Below, piece by piece: positions 1-9,059 of a stretch of DNA of 55,164 bases (its first letter is position 1; each line of letters opens with the position of its first letter). The notes beneath the pieces are model-generated. The model searched no databases and was not told where the DNA came from. It saw nothing but the letters and a program-made list of their open reading frames with translations. The translations under genes were made by a program, and so were the position numbers. Source of the stretch: Clostridiaceae bacterium (GTDB lineage: Bacteria > Bacillota > Clostridia > Saccharofermentanales > DTU023); NCBI GenBank assembly GCA_012519085.1, contig JAAYQX010000039.1, positions 1 through 55,164 of the forward strand, written 5' to 3'.

Positions 1-52
1 ATCGATCACTAGTACCTGAAACTAGCGCGTCTGCCAATTCCGCCATTTCCGC
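1..52 (-). tRNA. tRNA-Leu (anticodon CAG), truncated by window start
   Basis: Reverse complement reads GCGGAAATGGCGGAATTGGCAGACGCGCTAGTTTCAGGTACTAGTGATCGAT: Leu-type D-arm, anticodon stem CTAGT/ACTAG with loop TTCAGGT. Confidence 0.85.
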
Positions 53-127
53 ATTAGCAGAGTTATGATATCCCAAGGGTGGTAAAATTGCAAGCCGTCC
101 ACTATACTTTTCTTAAAGTCTATATTT

Positions 128-1558
128 ATGAGGGATTATACAGTGCGTCACTATTGCGAGCAAGATTTTTACAACTGGGTCCGAGATAAAAAAATTGCGG
201 TAGTCGGAGCCGGAATCAGTAATCGGCCGTTAATTTCATGGCTTTATCGGATGACACCAAAGATCACCGTATTTGATCAAATGACAGCTGATAATCCGCG
301 TCTGAAAGATATTCAAGATAAATTTGCCGCAGAAGGTTTGGATCTTGAATGGTCGATCGGCAATAATTATCTTGATAAACTACATGGTTTTGATCTCATT
401 TTCAGAACGCCAATTATGAGACCTGATCATCCTGCATTATTGCAAGCTGCAGTGGAGGGATCAATCATCACTTCAGAAATGTCGGTTTTCCTATCTCTAT
501 GTCCTGCCCATGTTACGGGCATAACAGGGAGTGATGGCAAAACTACTACGACGACTCTGATTGGAGAACTGTATGAAGCTGCAGGTAGAAAGGTGTGGGT
601 TGGCGGCAATATTGGTACGCCGCTACTGGATAAAGTAAATCAGATCGGAATTGAGGATGAAGTTGTAGTCGAGCTTTCCAGTTTCCAACTATTTGACCTG
701 GTTCCGTATATTGATACTGCTGTTGTTACGAATATTTCACCTAATCACCTCGATATTCATACTGATTACGAAGAGTATATTTATGCTAAGCAAAATATTT
801 TTAAAGCACAGCGCCCATTTGATCGTCTGGTACTTAACTATGCCAACCGGCAGTCGCGTGCTTTTGCCAAGCAGACCAGAAGCGAAGTAGTTTGGTTCAA
901 TCGCAAAGAATCTTATACCGGCCTTAATATCTGGTACTCCGGACAGACTATTTTATCGCAGCGCGGACAAGAAGATAGCAAAGCATTACTCAAAATTGAG
1001 GATATTGTCTTACCGGGACGTTTTAACATTGATAATTATATGGCAGCATGGGCAGCTGTCGCGGACCGGATTGATGCTAAGTATCTACAAGAAGTTGCCA
1101 CTAAATTTAAGGGCGTACCGCATCGGCTGGAATTGGTAAGAGAACACAACGGAGTGCGCTGGTACAATAGTTCTATTGACAGTACACCAACTCGCACTAC
1201 CACAACATTGGAGACTTTGTATGAGCAAGGACGTCCTATTATTTTAGTCTGCGGTGGACGTGATAAAGATCTGGACTATTCAGAAGTAGGACGGATGATT
1301 GCTAAAACTGTGTCTCAGATCATTTTCTGTGGTGAAAACTTCCCCCTGATTAGTGCGGCGATTATGGACGCAGGTAAAACAGCAGAGCAGCTGCCAATGT
1401 TTGAAACAAAAAATTATGAAGAGGCAGTCACTCTAGCGGCAAAAATTGCGAAGCCCGGAGAGTCTGTATTGTTATCACCAACAGGGACCAGCTTTGATCA
1501 GTTCTTCAATTTTGAAGAAAGGGGAGAAGTATTCCGTCATCTGGTTCTGAATTTATAA
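128..1558 (+). CDS. murD: UDP-N-acetylmuramoylalanine--D-glutamate ligase
   Basis: GSDGKTTTTTLIGE P-loop, Mur ligase central and C-terminal motifs (HRLELVREHNGVRWYNSSIDSTPTRT). Confidence 0.93.
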   Translation: MRDYTVRHYCEQDFYNWVRDKKIAVVGAGISNRPLISWLYRMTPKITVFDQMTADNPRLKDIQDKFAAEGLDLEWSIGNNYLDKLHGFDLIFRTPIMRPDHPALLQAAVEGSIITSEMSVFLSLCPAHVTGITGSDGKTTTTTLIGELYEAAGRKVWVGGNIGTPLLDKVNQIGIEDEVVVELSSFQLFDLVPYIDTAVVTNISPNHLDIHTDYEEYIYAKQNIFKAQRPFDRLVLNYANRQSRAFAKQTRSEVVWFNRKESYTGLNIWYSGQTILSQRGQEDSKALLKIEDIVLPGRFNIDNYMAAWAAVADRIDAKYLQEVATKFKGVPHRLELVREHNGVRWYNSSIDSTPTRTTTTLETLYEQGRPIILVCGGRDKDLDYSEVGRMIAKTVSQIIFCGENFPLISAAIMDAGKTAEQLPMFETKNYEEAVTLAAKIAKPGESVLLSPTGTSFDQFFNFEERGEVFRHLVLNL

Positions 1559-1563
1559 GCGAA

Positions 1564-2889
1564 ATGTCAATGAGTATAATAGCAGCTGAGCATTTTCCAC
1601 AGAAAGTTCTTAAACTGATAAGTCTGCTGGAAGCAGAGGGTTATGAAACTTGGCTGGTGGGCGGAGCAGTAAGAAATGCTCTGTTGGGCAAAGCTACTGA
1701 TGATTTTGATTTGACAACGGCAGCACTGCCGGACCAGTTCTGCAATATCTTATCCGAGGCAGGATATGATGTAATTCCTACCGGTTGGCAATTTGGTACA
1801 GCTACTGTCTGTTTGGACAGACGACTCAAATGTGAGATTACAACCTTCCGCCAGGAATCTGATTATAGTGATTTTAGACATCCGGACAGGGTGAGCTATT
1901 CAAATAGCTTATCCCAAGATCTCAAGCGCAGAGATTTCACCATCAATGCGATAGCTTGGCATCCGGTCCGCGGGCTTTTAGATGAGACCGGCGGAGTAGC
2001 TGATCTCATGGCCGGAGTCATTCAAACGGTAGGCAAACCTGAGGAAAGATTTGCGGAAGATCCTTTGCGAATTCTGCGTGCATTAAGATTTGCTGCAGCC
2101 TTAGATTTTGACATAGAGAATGTCACCGGATCAGCCATGTACCAATATAGATATAATCTGCAAAGAATTGCCAGGGAACGTATTGCCATTGAATGGAATC
2201 AAATATTACTTGGCTCAAGATGGTTTGAGACTGTACAGGCAAATAAAGAGATAATTTCTGTTTTTATTCCTTATATCAGCCGTCTTGACAAGCAGACATG
2301 CTGCCGATGGGTTCAAGAGCAAGAAAATATCATTTCTATTGCAAAAACATTGGATCAGCAGACATTGTTGCAGATGATTATTCTGGCAGAAAAGAGCGAA
2401 GCCTCCAGAGAAGAATTTATGACTGTGCTAATTGATTTACATTATAGTAAACAATTTCGCCAAACTGCTCTGGCGCTATTCTCTCTGATTCTCGATATAA
2501 AAAAATTAAAATTCCCTGATAATATTGTTTATTTCCAGCCGGAAGAACGCCAATTGACGCATAAGATCTTAATGAATTACGGAGTCAATAATATAAGATT
2601 GTTTCTCATCTGTGCCCCCTACTTCACTAGCATTAGTAGACACAAGCGCGAGTGTTTTTCCCGTCTATTTAATAGTTTTATGTCAGAAGATTTACCAATT
2701 TTGGTTTCTGATCTTAAAATCAATGGCAACGAAATTATGCAGATGCTGGACCTTGAACAGGGTAGACAGATAGGTGATTTATTAAACAGATTACTCCTCG
2801 AAGTTGTTTCCGGCAGAGTGCCCAATGAGCGGTCCAGCCAAATACATTGGCTCCAAAGTCAAAAGGAGACAGAAGATACCCTAGTCTAA
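1564..2889 (+). CDS. cca: CCA tRNA nucleotidyltransferase / polyA polymerase family
   Basis: LVGGAVRNALLGKATDDFDLTT, RRDFTINAIAW, EDPLRILRALRFAA motifs. Confidence 0.9.
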   Translation: MSMSIIAAEHFPQKVLKLISLLEAEGYETWLVGGAVRNALLGKATDDFDLTTAALPDQFCNILSEAGYDVIPTGWQFGTATVCLDRRLKCEITTFRQESDYSDFRHPDRVSYSNSLSQDLKRRDFTINAIAWHPVRGLLDETGGVADLMAGVIQTVGKPEERFAEDPLRILRALRFAAALDFDIENVTGSAMYQYRYNLQRIARERIAIEWNQILLGSRWFETVQANKEIISVFIPYISRLDKQTCCRWVQEQENIISIAKTLDQQTLLQMIILAEKSEASREEFMTVLIDLHYSKQFRQTALALFSLILDIKKLKFPDNIVYFQPEERQLTHKILMNYGVNNIRLFLICAPYFTSISRHKRECFSRLFNSFMSEDLPILVSDLKINGNEIMQMLDLEQGRQIGDLLNRLLLEVVSGRVPNERSSQIHWLQSQKETEDTLV

Positions 2890-2955
2890 AAGATCTTTAT
2901 TTGCTTACAATTTATAAATGAAAAAAACAACAGTTTGATGATCGTTCATAATATA

Positions 2956-2983
2956 TTGTCACGAGCTTATTATATGCTATAAT
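2956..2983 (+). promoter_or_regulatory. sigma70-type promoter for rpsO (TTGTCA-16-TATAAT)
   Basis: -35 TTGTCA 2956-2961, -10 TATAAT 2978-2983, upstream of rpsO leader. Confidence 0.7.
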
Positions 2984-3057
2984 ACTTGGAGCTTCCTGTA
3001 CTCGGTTGACAGGTATGTCCGACCGTCTACTGGGTTCAAGGAATATTAGGAGGTTTT

Positions 3058-3321
3058 ATGGACAAAAAAGTAAAGAAAGAAATCATGGAGAGCTATGCTA
3101 CTCATGAGAATGATACCGGCTCTCCTGAAGTTCAGATTGCATTGTTGACGTATCGGATTAATCATCTAACAGAACATTTGAAAGAACATGAAAATGATCA
3201 CCATTCAAGACGTGGGCTGTTGATGATGGTAGGTAAAAGACGTGGTTTGTTAGACTATCTTGCTAGCAAAGACATCGAAAAATATCGTCAATTAATTGCC
3301 AGACTGAATATCAGAAAGTAA
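3058..3321 (+). CDS. rpsO: 30S ribosomal protein S15
   Basis: Conserved S15 sequence ([48 protein letters not shown]); SD aggagg. Confidence 0.97.
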   Translation: MDKKVKKEIMESYATHENDTGSPEVQIALLTYRINHLTEHLKEHENDHHSRRGLLMMVGKRRGLLDYLASKDIEKYRQLIARLNIRK

Positions 3322-3325
3322 TGAT

Positions 3326-3355
3326 AGCCGGCGCGTATACGCCGGCTTTCCCTTA
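3326..3355 (+). terminator. Hairpin/terminator after rpsO
   Basis: AGCCGGCG-cgtata-CGCCGGCT followed by ttcccttactt. Confidence 0.6.
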
Positions 3356-3370
3356 CTTTAGTTAATGGGA

Positions 3371-3472
3371 CAACATGAATGTAGGACGTAGATTGTGCAT
3401 CGGTTCTAGCTGGGATGTGTCGGATTCTGTCTTAATGGCACCGGTGCAGAATCTACCTACTACATCTTGTTG
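3371..3472 (+). promoter_or_regulatory. Long imperfect hairpin in pnp 5' leader
   Basis: CAACATGA/TCTTGTTG, GTAG/CTAC and GTAGATTGTGCATCGGT/ACCGGTGCAGAATCTAC arms pair in nested order (3371-3404 with 3440-3472). Confidence 0.7.
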
Positions 3473-3513
3473 ATCAATAATTTTCTGCGACATTTTGAAG
3501 AGAGGAAAATTGA

Positions 3514-5835
3514 ATGACAAAAAGAATTTTTGAATACGACTTAAATGGTCGTAAATTACTGCTGGAAACGGGAGAGCTTGCTCAATTTGCTAATGGTGCT
3601 GTATTGGTGCGTTATGGTGACACGACAATTCTGTCGACCGTAACTGCAACTGACTCACCGCGCGATGGTATTGACTACTTTCCCCTCTCCGTGGATTATG
3701 AAGAAAAAATGTATGCGGTGGGCAAAATACCAGGTGGCTATTTAAAACGTGAAGGACGGCCATCAGAAAATGCAATCCTCATAGCACGATCCGTGGATAG
3801 ACCGATTAGACCTTTATTTCCTGCTGATTTGCGCAATGATGTTGTGGTCAGCAATCTTGCTCTGTCTATCGACCATGACAATTCCCCGCAGGTAGCAGCC
3901 TTAATTGGTACTGCAGCTGCCATCATGATTTCTGACATTCCCTGGGAAGGTCCTGTAGCGGGAGTACAGGTGGGATTGGTTGAAGGCGAGATTATTGTTA
4001 ATCCCAACCTGGAGCAGTCTGAATCCAGTATCTTGGATCTTTTTATAGCAGGCACTAAAGAAAAAGTATGTATGATTGAGGCCGGAGCCTGCGAAGTTTC
4101 TGAAGCAGATATGCTGCAGGCCATCATTAAGGGTCATCAGGAGATCATTGGAATCTGTGATTTGCTGCAGACAATGCAAGATGAAATAGGCAAGGAAAAA
4201 TTTGCCTATGAGTCTGTTGCTGTTCCTGAGGAAGTTATGGCAGAGAGCAGGGGATACCTCTGGGACAAGATGAGAACTGCTGTTTTGAGCCCCGATAAAG
4301 CTGTGAGAGATCTTAACCTCAATAAATTGAAAGAAGAGCTGGAAGAATACTTGGTTTCGCTCAATGAGGATTGGGCAGTCTGGACTTCAGATGCCCTTGA
4401 TGCTGTGCAAAAAGATGTTGTACGAGACTACCTGTTTAGAGAAAAACGCAGAGTAGATGGCCGGGCACTAGATGAGATACGACCACTCTCAGCCCAGGTA
4501 GATATAATTCCCCGAGTTCACGGCAGTGGCCTATTTGAACGTGGGCAGACACAAGTTTTAACGATTTGCACATTGGGTACTCCATCTGATGCTCAGCGTT
4601 TGGATGGTACAACAACTCAGGATAGAAAACGATATATCCATCATTATAATTTTCCGTCTTATAGTGTTGGTGAAGCCAGACCCAATCGCTCACCGGGTAG
4701 ACGAGAAATTGGTCACGGTGCCTTGGCTGAACGTGCCCTATTACCCGTATTGCCGTCTGAAGAGGATTTTCCCTATTCTATTCGCAATGTTTCTGAAATT
4801 ACGATGTCCAATGGCTCTACCTCACAGGGTTCAGTCTGTTCTTCAACCTTGGCCTTGATGGCTGCCGGCGTTCCGATTACCAAGCCGGTGGCGGGCATAT
4901 CCAGTGGCTTGATTGTAAATGAAGCGGACGAAAATGATTATCTGGTCTTTGTTGACATTCAAGGAATCGAGGACTTCTTTGGTGATATGGATTTTAAGGT
5001 AGCGGGTACCAAGGACGGTATTACAGCTATCCAAGTGGATATTAAAATTGATGGGCTTAGCTATGATATTATTCGGGACGCTCTGGAGATTACGCGACAG
5101 GGCAGATATAAGATTATTGATGAAGTAATTCTACCTACAATTTCGGAACCCAGAGCAGAACTTTCAGAATGGGCGCCAAAAATAGAGATCATTGACATTC
5201 CATCAGATAAAATACGTGAAGTCATTGGTTCAGGCGGTAAAGTAATTCGCCGTATAACTGAAGAGACTGACACTGAGATTGATATTGAAGAGGATGGTCC
5301 GGTCGGACATGTGTACATATCATCTCCAAATCAACAAAATGCTGCTGAAGCAATTAAATTGATTAAAGCCATAGCGCTTGACCCTGAACCGGGTGCGGAA
5401 TTTGAAGGGGTAGTAACCAGACTGATGCCCTTTGGAGCCTTCGTGGAAATCGCGCCTGGCAGAGAAGGTTTGGTGCATATTTCTAAGATGTCCTGGCAGA
5501 GGATTGAGCGTGTGGAGGATGCTGTAGAACCGGGACAATCAGTAAGAGTGGTTGTGACTGAGATCGATTCACAAGGCAGGCTTAATCTTTCGATGCGCGA
5601 TCTGATGGAAAAACCGGAAAACACAGATTCTGATAATGAAGAAGGTGGCAGACGCCGTGACAGACGAGATAGCAGCAGATCCAATGCCGGTGGCGGCAGG
5701 ACTAAAAATGCTTCAGACAGAAGAACAGGTGATAGAAGAGATAGGCGTTATTCTTCTGATCGTGAAGCCGATTCCGGTCGGAAATCCTCAAGCCGCCGAG
5801 AGCGTTCAAAACCTAGAAATCAAAGAGATTTTTGA
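3514..5835 (+). CDS. pnp: Polyribonucleotide nucleotidyltransferase (PNPase) with Arg/Ser-rich C-terminal tail
   Basis: RNase PH domains, KH (IIDIPSDKIREVIGSGGKVIRRITEET) and S1 (FEGVVTRLMPFGAFVEIAPGREGLVHISKMS) motifs. Confidence 0.97.
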   Translation: MTKRIFEYDLNGRKLLLETGELAQFANGAVLVRYGDTTILSTVTATDSPRDGIDYFPLSVDYEEKMYAVGKIPGGYLKREGRPSENAILIARSVDRPIRPLFPADLRNDVVVSNLALSIDHDNSPQVAALIGTAAAIMISDIPWEGPVAGVQVGLVEGEIIVNPNLEQSESSILDLFIAGTKEKVCMIEAGACEVSEADMLQAIIKGHQEIIGICDLLQTMQDEIGKEKFAYESVAVPEEVMAESRGYLWDKMRTAVLSPDKAVRDLNLNKLKEELEEYLVSLNEDWAVWTSDALDAVQKDVVRDYLFREKRRVDGRALDEIRPLSAQVDIIPRVHGSGLFERGQTQVLTICTLGTPSDAQRLDGTTTQDRKRYIHHYNFPSYSVGEARPNRSPGRREIGHGALAERALLPVLPSEEDFPYSIRNVSEITMSNGSTSQGSVCSSTLALMAAGVPITKPVAGISSGLIVNEADENDYLVFVDIQGIEDFFGDMDFKVAGTKDGITAIQVDIKIDGLSYDIIRDALEITRQGRYKIIDEVILPTISEPRAELSEWAPKIEIIDIPSDKIREVIGSGGKVIRRITEETDTEIDIEEDGPVGHVYISSPNQQNAAEAIKLIKAIALDPEPGAEFEGVVTRLMPFGAFVEIAPGREGLVHISKMSWQRIERVEDAVEPGQSVRVVVTEIDSQGRLNLSMRDLMEKPENTDSDNEEGGRRRDRRDSSRSNAGGGRTKNASDRRTGDRRDRRYSSDREADSGRKSSSRRERSKPRNQRDF

Positions 5836-5875
5836 GTTCTTTTGTATTTTAAATACCAAGAATATAGCTATTGAC

Positions 5876-5912
5876 AGAGGTTGCTCCGAAATGGGAACAA
5901 CCTCTACTTTGT
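5876..5912 (+). terminator. Putative terminator after pnp
   Basis: AGAGGTTG...CAACCTCT hairpin followed by actttgttc. Confidence 0.5.
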
Positions 5913-5939
5913 TCAAAAATTTGGATTCCGAGTTTTCTC

Positions 5940-6710
5940 CTATTCCCAATCTATTTCATTATGATATAGCGCTAGTACTTCATCCTTACAGAGTGACTTT
6001 TTCTCATCGCCTCTGACATCAGCTACAATGCGGCCACGATTCAACATGATCAATCTACTACCATATTTAATTGCAGCATCGACATTATGCGTGACCATAA
6101 GTGTGGTTTGCCCATGCTGTTTGACAATGCGGTCTGTCATTTCCGATACAATTTGACTGGTTGCAGGATCAAGTGCTGCCGTATGTTCGTCAAGCAAAAG
6201 CAGGCGCGGTTTTTTTAATGTTGCCATTAAAAGTGTCAATACTTGTCTTTGTCCGCCGGAGAGAACTCCTACCGGCGCGGAGAGTCGATTCTCCAAACCT
6301 AGGCCCAGATCTGCCAGGGCGTTCCTGAAGTTAATTTTAGCTTGGTGAGAAACGCCGCGACGCAAAGTGATTTTTTCTCCACGCCGGGAAGCAATTGCCA
6401 AATTTTCCTGAATGGAGAGATTTTCCGCAGTTCCGCTTTTAGGATCCTGAAAAACTCGCCCAATGTCAGCAGCCAGTTTGCGTGGCGATTGCTTCAGTAC
6501 ATTCTGACCGCAGAATTCTATTTCTCCCTCGTCAGGACGCTCAATCCCGGCAATTAAATTCAAAAGAGTTGACTTTCCTGTGCCGTTACTGCCTAGGATA
6601 GATATAAATTCTCCCTCTTCGACATAAAAGGTCAAGTCGGTCAAAACAGCAGTTTCATTTACTGTCTGAGGGCAAAAGGTTTTTTTGATGGAATCAAGTT
6701 TGAGCAACAT
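5940..6710 (-). CDS. ABC transporter ATPase (TrpZ-like component of an ABC_sub_bind importer)
   Basis: Walker A GSNGTGKSTLL, signature LSGGQRQ, Walker B LLLLDEHTAALDP; adjacent permease and SBP. Confidence 0.9.
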   Translation of the reverse strand: MLLKLDSIKKTFCPQTVNETAVLTDLTFYVEEGEFISILGSNGTGKSTLLNLIAGIERPDEGEIEFCGQNVLKQSPRKLAADIGRVFQDPKSGTAENLSIQENLAIASRRGEKITLRRGVSHQAKINFRNALADLGLGLENRLSAPVGVLSGGQRQVLTLLMATLKKPRLLLLDEHTAALDPATSQIVSEMTDRIVKQHGQTTLMVTHNVDAAIKYGSRLIMLNRGRIVADVRGDEKKSLCKDEVLALYHNEIDWE

Positions 6711-7590
6711 AAGATTTTCCCTTTCTGGAGTTATTATCTTGGGTACGATGGCCTAACCAGAGCACGATGGCAAGTACGATCGCAGAATAGAGCTTGATAT
6801 CCTGCGGATTGACACCAAGATATAGCACGGCATCAATTACGACCCGATAGATGACTGCACCGAATACGACTGCCAGCAATGAACGTGAGAGGGAAGATGT
6901 TCCTAACAAGCGTTCACCGATAATTATCGAGGCCAGTCCGATCACTATAGTTCCAATTCCCATTCCAACGTCGGCATAACCATAATTCTGTGCGAGTAGA
7001 GCACCAGACAGTGCGATGATTCCATTAGACAGGGCATAACCAATTATCTTCATGGAATCTGTAGCGATTGCATTAGCAACCGCCATAACTTCATTGGCAC
7101 CGGTTGCCCGCAAGGCCAAGCCCAATTCGCTTTTAAGAAATAGTATTAGCATCAATGTAATAATCAAAGTGACCGTAATCCCAAGAATCAGTGCTGCAAC
7201 ATTTCGATCGTCTATTATAGTGCGCAACTGTGAGATGACTGTTTCCTTACCCAGTAATGTTATATTCGGCGCGCCAAGAACTCGCAGATTAATCGAATAA
7301 AGCCCTGTTAATATGAGTATTCCTGTCAGCAAACCGGGAATTTTCATCTTGGTGTGGAGAAATCCTGCTAAAATTCCGGTGATCATTCCCGCTGCCAGAC
7401 TCAAAACAATTGCCAGCCAGGGAGATAATCCGGCCGCAATCGCTCTGGCAGCAACGACTGCGCCCAATGGGAATGTGCCTTCTGCGGACAAATCAGCGAT
7501 GTCGAGTATGCGATACATAATATATACCCCTATCGCCATCACTGCCCAAAGAAAACCTTGAGATATTGATGAGAGGATAATGTTCAGCAT
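6694..7590 (-). CDS. ABC transporter permease (TrpY-like / BPD_transp_2 type)
   Basis: Polytopic membrane protein (AVMAIGVYIMYRILDIADLSAEGTFPLGA...), operonic with SBP and ATPase. Confidence 0.88.
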   Translation of the reverse strand: MLNIILSSISQGFLWAVMAIGVYIMYRILDIADLSAEGTFPLGAVVAARAIAAGLSPWLAIVLSLAAGMITGILAGFLHTKMKIPGLLTGILILTGLYSINLRVLGAPNITLLGKETVISQLRTIIDDRNVAALILGITVTLIITLMLILFLKSELGLALRATGANEVMAVANAIATDSMKIIGYALSNGIIALSGALLAQNYGYADVGMGIGTIVIGLASIIIGERLLGTSSLSRSLLAVVFGAVIYRVVIDAVLYLGVNPQDIKLYSAIVLAIVLWLGHRTQDNNSRKGKSYVAQT

Positions 7591-7601
7591 TTATAATCTC
7601 C

Positions 7602-8657
7602 TTATGGAATTGTTATTGAATTCGGATCGATTCCGATCGCAACTGCATATTCTTGGTTAACGAATAATTCCAGATTATCAGCAAAACCTACAGCTATCTC
7701 AGAGGCTTTCTTCTCTCCAGTCAGAATTTTCAAAGCCTGGTCAGCAGTTTGCCTACCCAAGTCATAATAGCTGATACCGATAGTTGCAATACCGCCAACT
7801 TCAGCTTGATCAATAGATCCCGTAACAATAGGAATACCGGCTTCTTGCGCAATCATGCCACTTGCTGCAGCTGTACTGGCCATTGTATTGTCGGTAGGTA
7901 TGTAGATGCCATCGACTTTGGTTACCAATGTTGTCATTGCCTGCTGGACATCATTTGTAGATGCAACTGTGACTGCAACAACTTTCTTGCCTGCTTTCTC
8001 AATCTGAGCTTCTGCCTCTGCTGCCTGCACAACGGAGTTAGGCTCGGCAGCGTTATAAATCAGGCCGATATTTGACATTTCTTTCAATGAGAGCAGAAGA
8101 TCAATCTGGCGGCCGACAGGAGCTTGATCACTGGTACCTGTAACTTCGCGTCCGGGTTTTTCCAGTGCTTCGACTAATCCTGCATCTATGGGGTCGGTAA
8201 CTGCTGTGAAGAGAACCGGAATCTTTGGAGATAAACCTACTACTGTTTGCGCTGCAGGTGTGGTAATAGCCAGAACCAAGTCGCATTCGCGCAAAAGCTT
8301 TTCCGCCATGCTCTTTAGATTGGCCTGTTCACCGAAAGCGTTCTGCATAACTACAGAGACATTTTCGCCATCACGATAGCCGGCTTCTGCCAGGCGGTCG
8401 ATAAAGCCTGAACAAGCAGAATCAAGTGATTCGTGAGCCATGAATTGTAGGATGCCGATTTTAATTATTTTGTTGTCAGTAACGGCGGCGCCAGTGCCAT
8501 CCGCAGCCGTACCGGCTTGTTCCGCACCCTCATTTTGCGAGTTGATCTCTCGACTCTGATCTTGCTCTTGAGAGTACACTTTGCTCGCGGACCGGGTACA
8601 ACCGGCTAGCAATGCCAGTGTAATTAGTAAGGAAATCAGGACTAAGTGCTTTTTCAT
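7602..8657 (-). CDS. ABC transporter substrate-binding lipoprotein (ABC_sub_bind / TrpX-like family)
   Basis: Lipobox LALLAGC; IKIGILQFMAHESLDSACSGFIDRLAEAGY pattern of the family. Start set to the ATG at 8657 (MKKHLVLISL, SD aagggagg); the longer ORF runs back into the attenuator. Confidence 0.88.
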   Translation of the reverse strand: MKKHLVLISLLITLALLAGCTRSASKVYSQEQDQSREINSQNEGAEQAGTAADGTGAAVTDNKIIKIGILQFMAHESLDSACSGFIDRLAEAGYRDGENVSVVMQNAFGEQANLKSMAEKLLRECDLVLAITTPAAQTVVGLSPKIPVLFTAVTDPIDAGLVEALEKPGREVTGTSDQAPVGRQIDLLLSLKEMSNIGLIYNAAEPNSVVQAAEAEAQIEKAGKKVVAVTVASTNDVQQAMTTLVTKVDGIYIPTDNTMASTAAASGMIAQEAGIPIVTGSIDQAEVGGIATIGISYYDLGRQTADQALKILTGEKKASEIAVGFADNLELFVNQEYAVAIGIDPNSITIP

Positions 8658-8677
8658 ATTTTCCTCCCTTGCGGAGA

Positions 8678-8713
8678 ATAAAAACCGCCCGGTCATTTTC
8701 ATTGACCGGGCGG
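8678..8713 (-). terminator. Intrinsic terminator (attenuator) upstream of the TrpX-like operon
   Basis: Minus strand CCGCCCGGTCA-atgaaaa-... -TGACCGGGCGG (11 bp) followed by TTTTTATT. Confidence 0.93.
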
Positions 8714-8817
8714 GTGATAGCTTGATCCCTTCCGGTCTCCCGGAAGGCTGGTTTTTAGCCACCGGGATGCTAGACGTGCGTCTGCATCCCGAGTGAACCC
8801 GACTACAGACGTCGTCT
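8702..8817 (-). promoter_or_regulatory. Multi-hairpin attenuator leader (alternating stems A-E plus terminator)
   Basis: A: 8817-8806/8784-8772; B: 8791-8780/8775-8763; C: 8766-8758/8748-8739; D: 8747-8740/8735-8728 (GAGA loop); E: 8737-8727/8714-8704; each overlaps the next. Confidence 0.85.
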
Positions 8818-8859
8818 CAGGTAGCAAAAAAAGTTGAAGTTGCTGGATCGTTGTCTCAT
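8803..8859 (-). CDS. Attenuator leader peptide MRQRSSNFNFFCYLRRRL
   Basis: SD AGGAG then ATG AGA CAA CGA TCC AGC AAC TTC AAC TTT TTT TGC TAC CTG AGA CGA CGT CTG TAG; lies between promoter and terminator of the ABC operon. Confidence 0.88.
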   Translation of the reverse strand: MRQRSSNFNFFCYLRRRL

Positions 8860-8885
8860 AGGGTTCTCCTCTTGTATTGCCGATT

Positions 8886-8914
8886 ATCGTACATATGCAA
8901 ACAAAAAAGGTCAA
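8886..8914 (-). promoter_or_regulatory. Promoter for the TrpX-like operon leader
   Basis: Minus strand TTGACC (8914-8909), 17 nt spacer, TACGAT (8891-8886). Confidence 0.7.
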
Positions 8915-9059
8915 GTATTATTGAATCGAATCAACGTAATGTATAAAAGTGCACTAAATTTAGAAGGTAATTCAGGTGCAATTACCTATATCAACTATCT
9001 ATAATGATCCAATACTGATAAAATGGCTTCACGCAAAATTGTTCATTTGGAGGATTGTG

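Noticed and set aside
8658-8762. N-terminal extension of the TrpX-like SBP ORF (MAKNQPSGRPEG...)
   Set aside because: It translates the terminator/attenuator; the true start is ATG 8657 with SD and a lipoprotein signal peptide.
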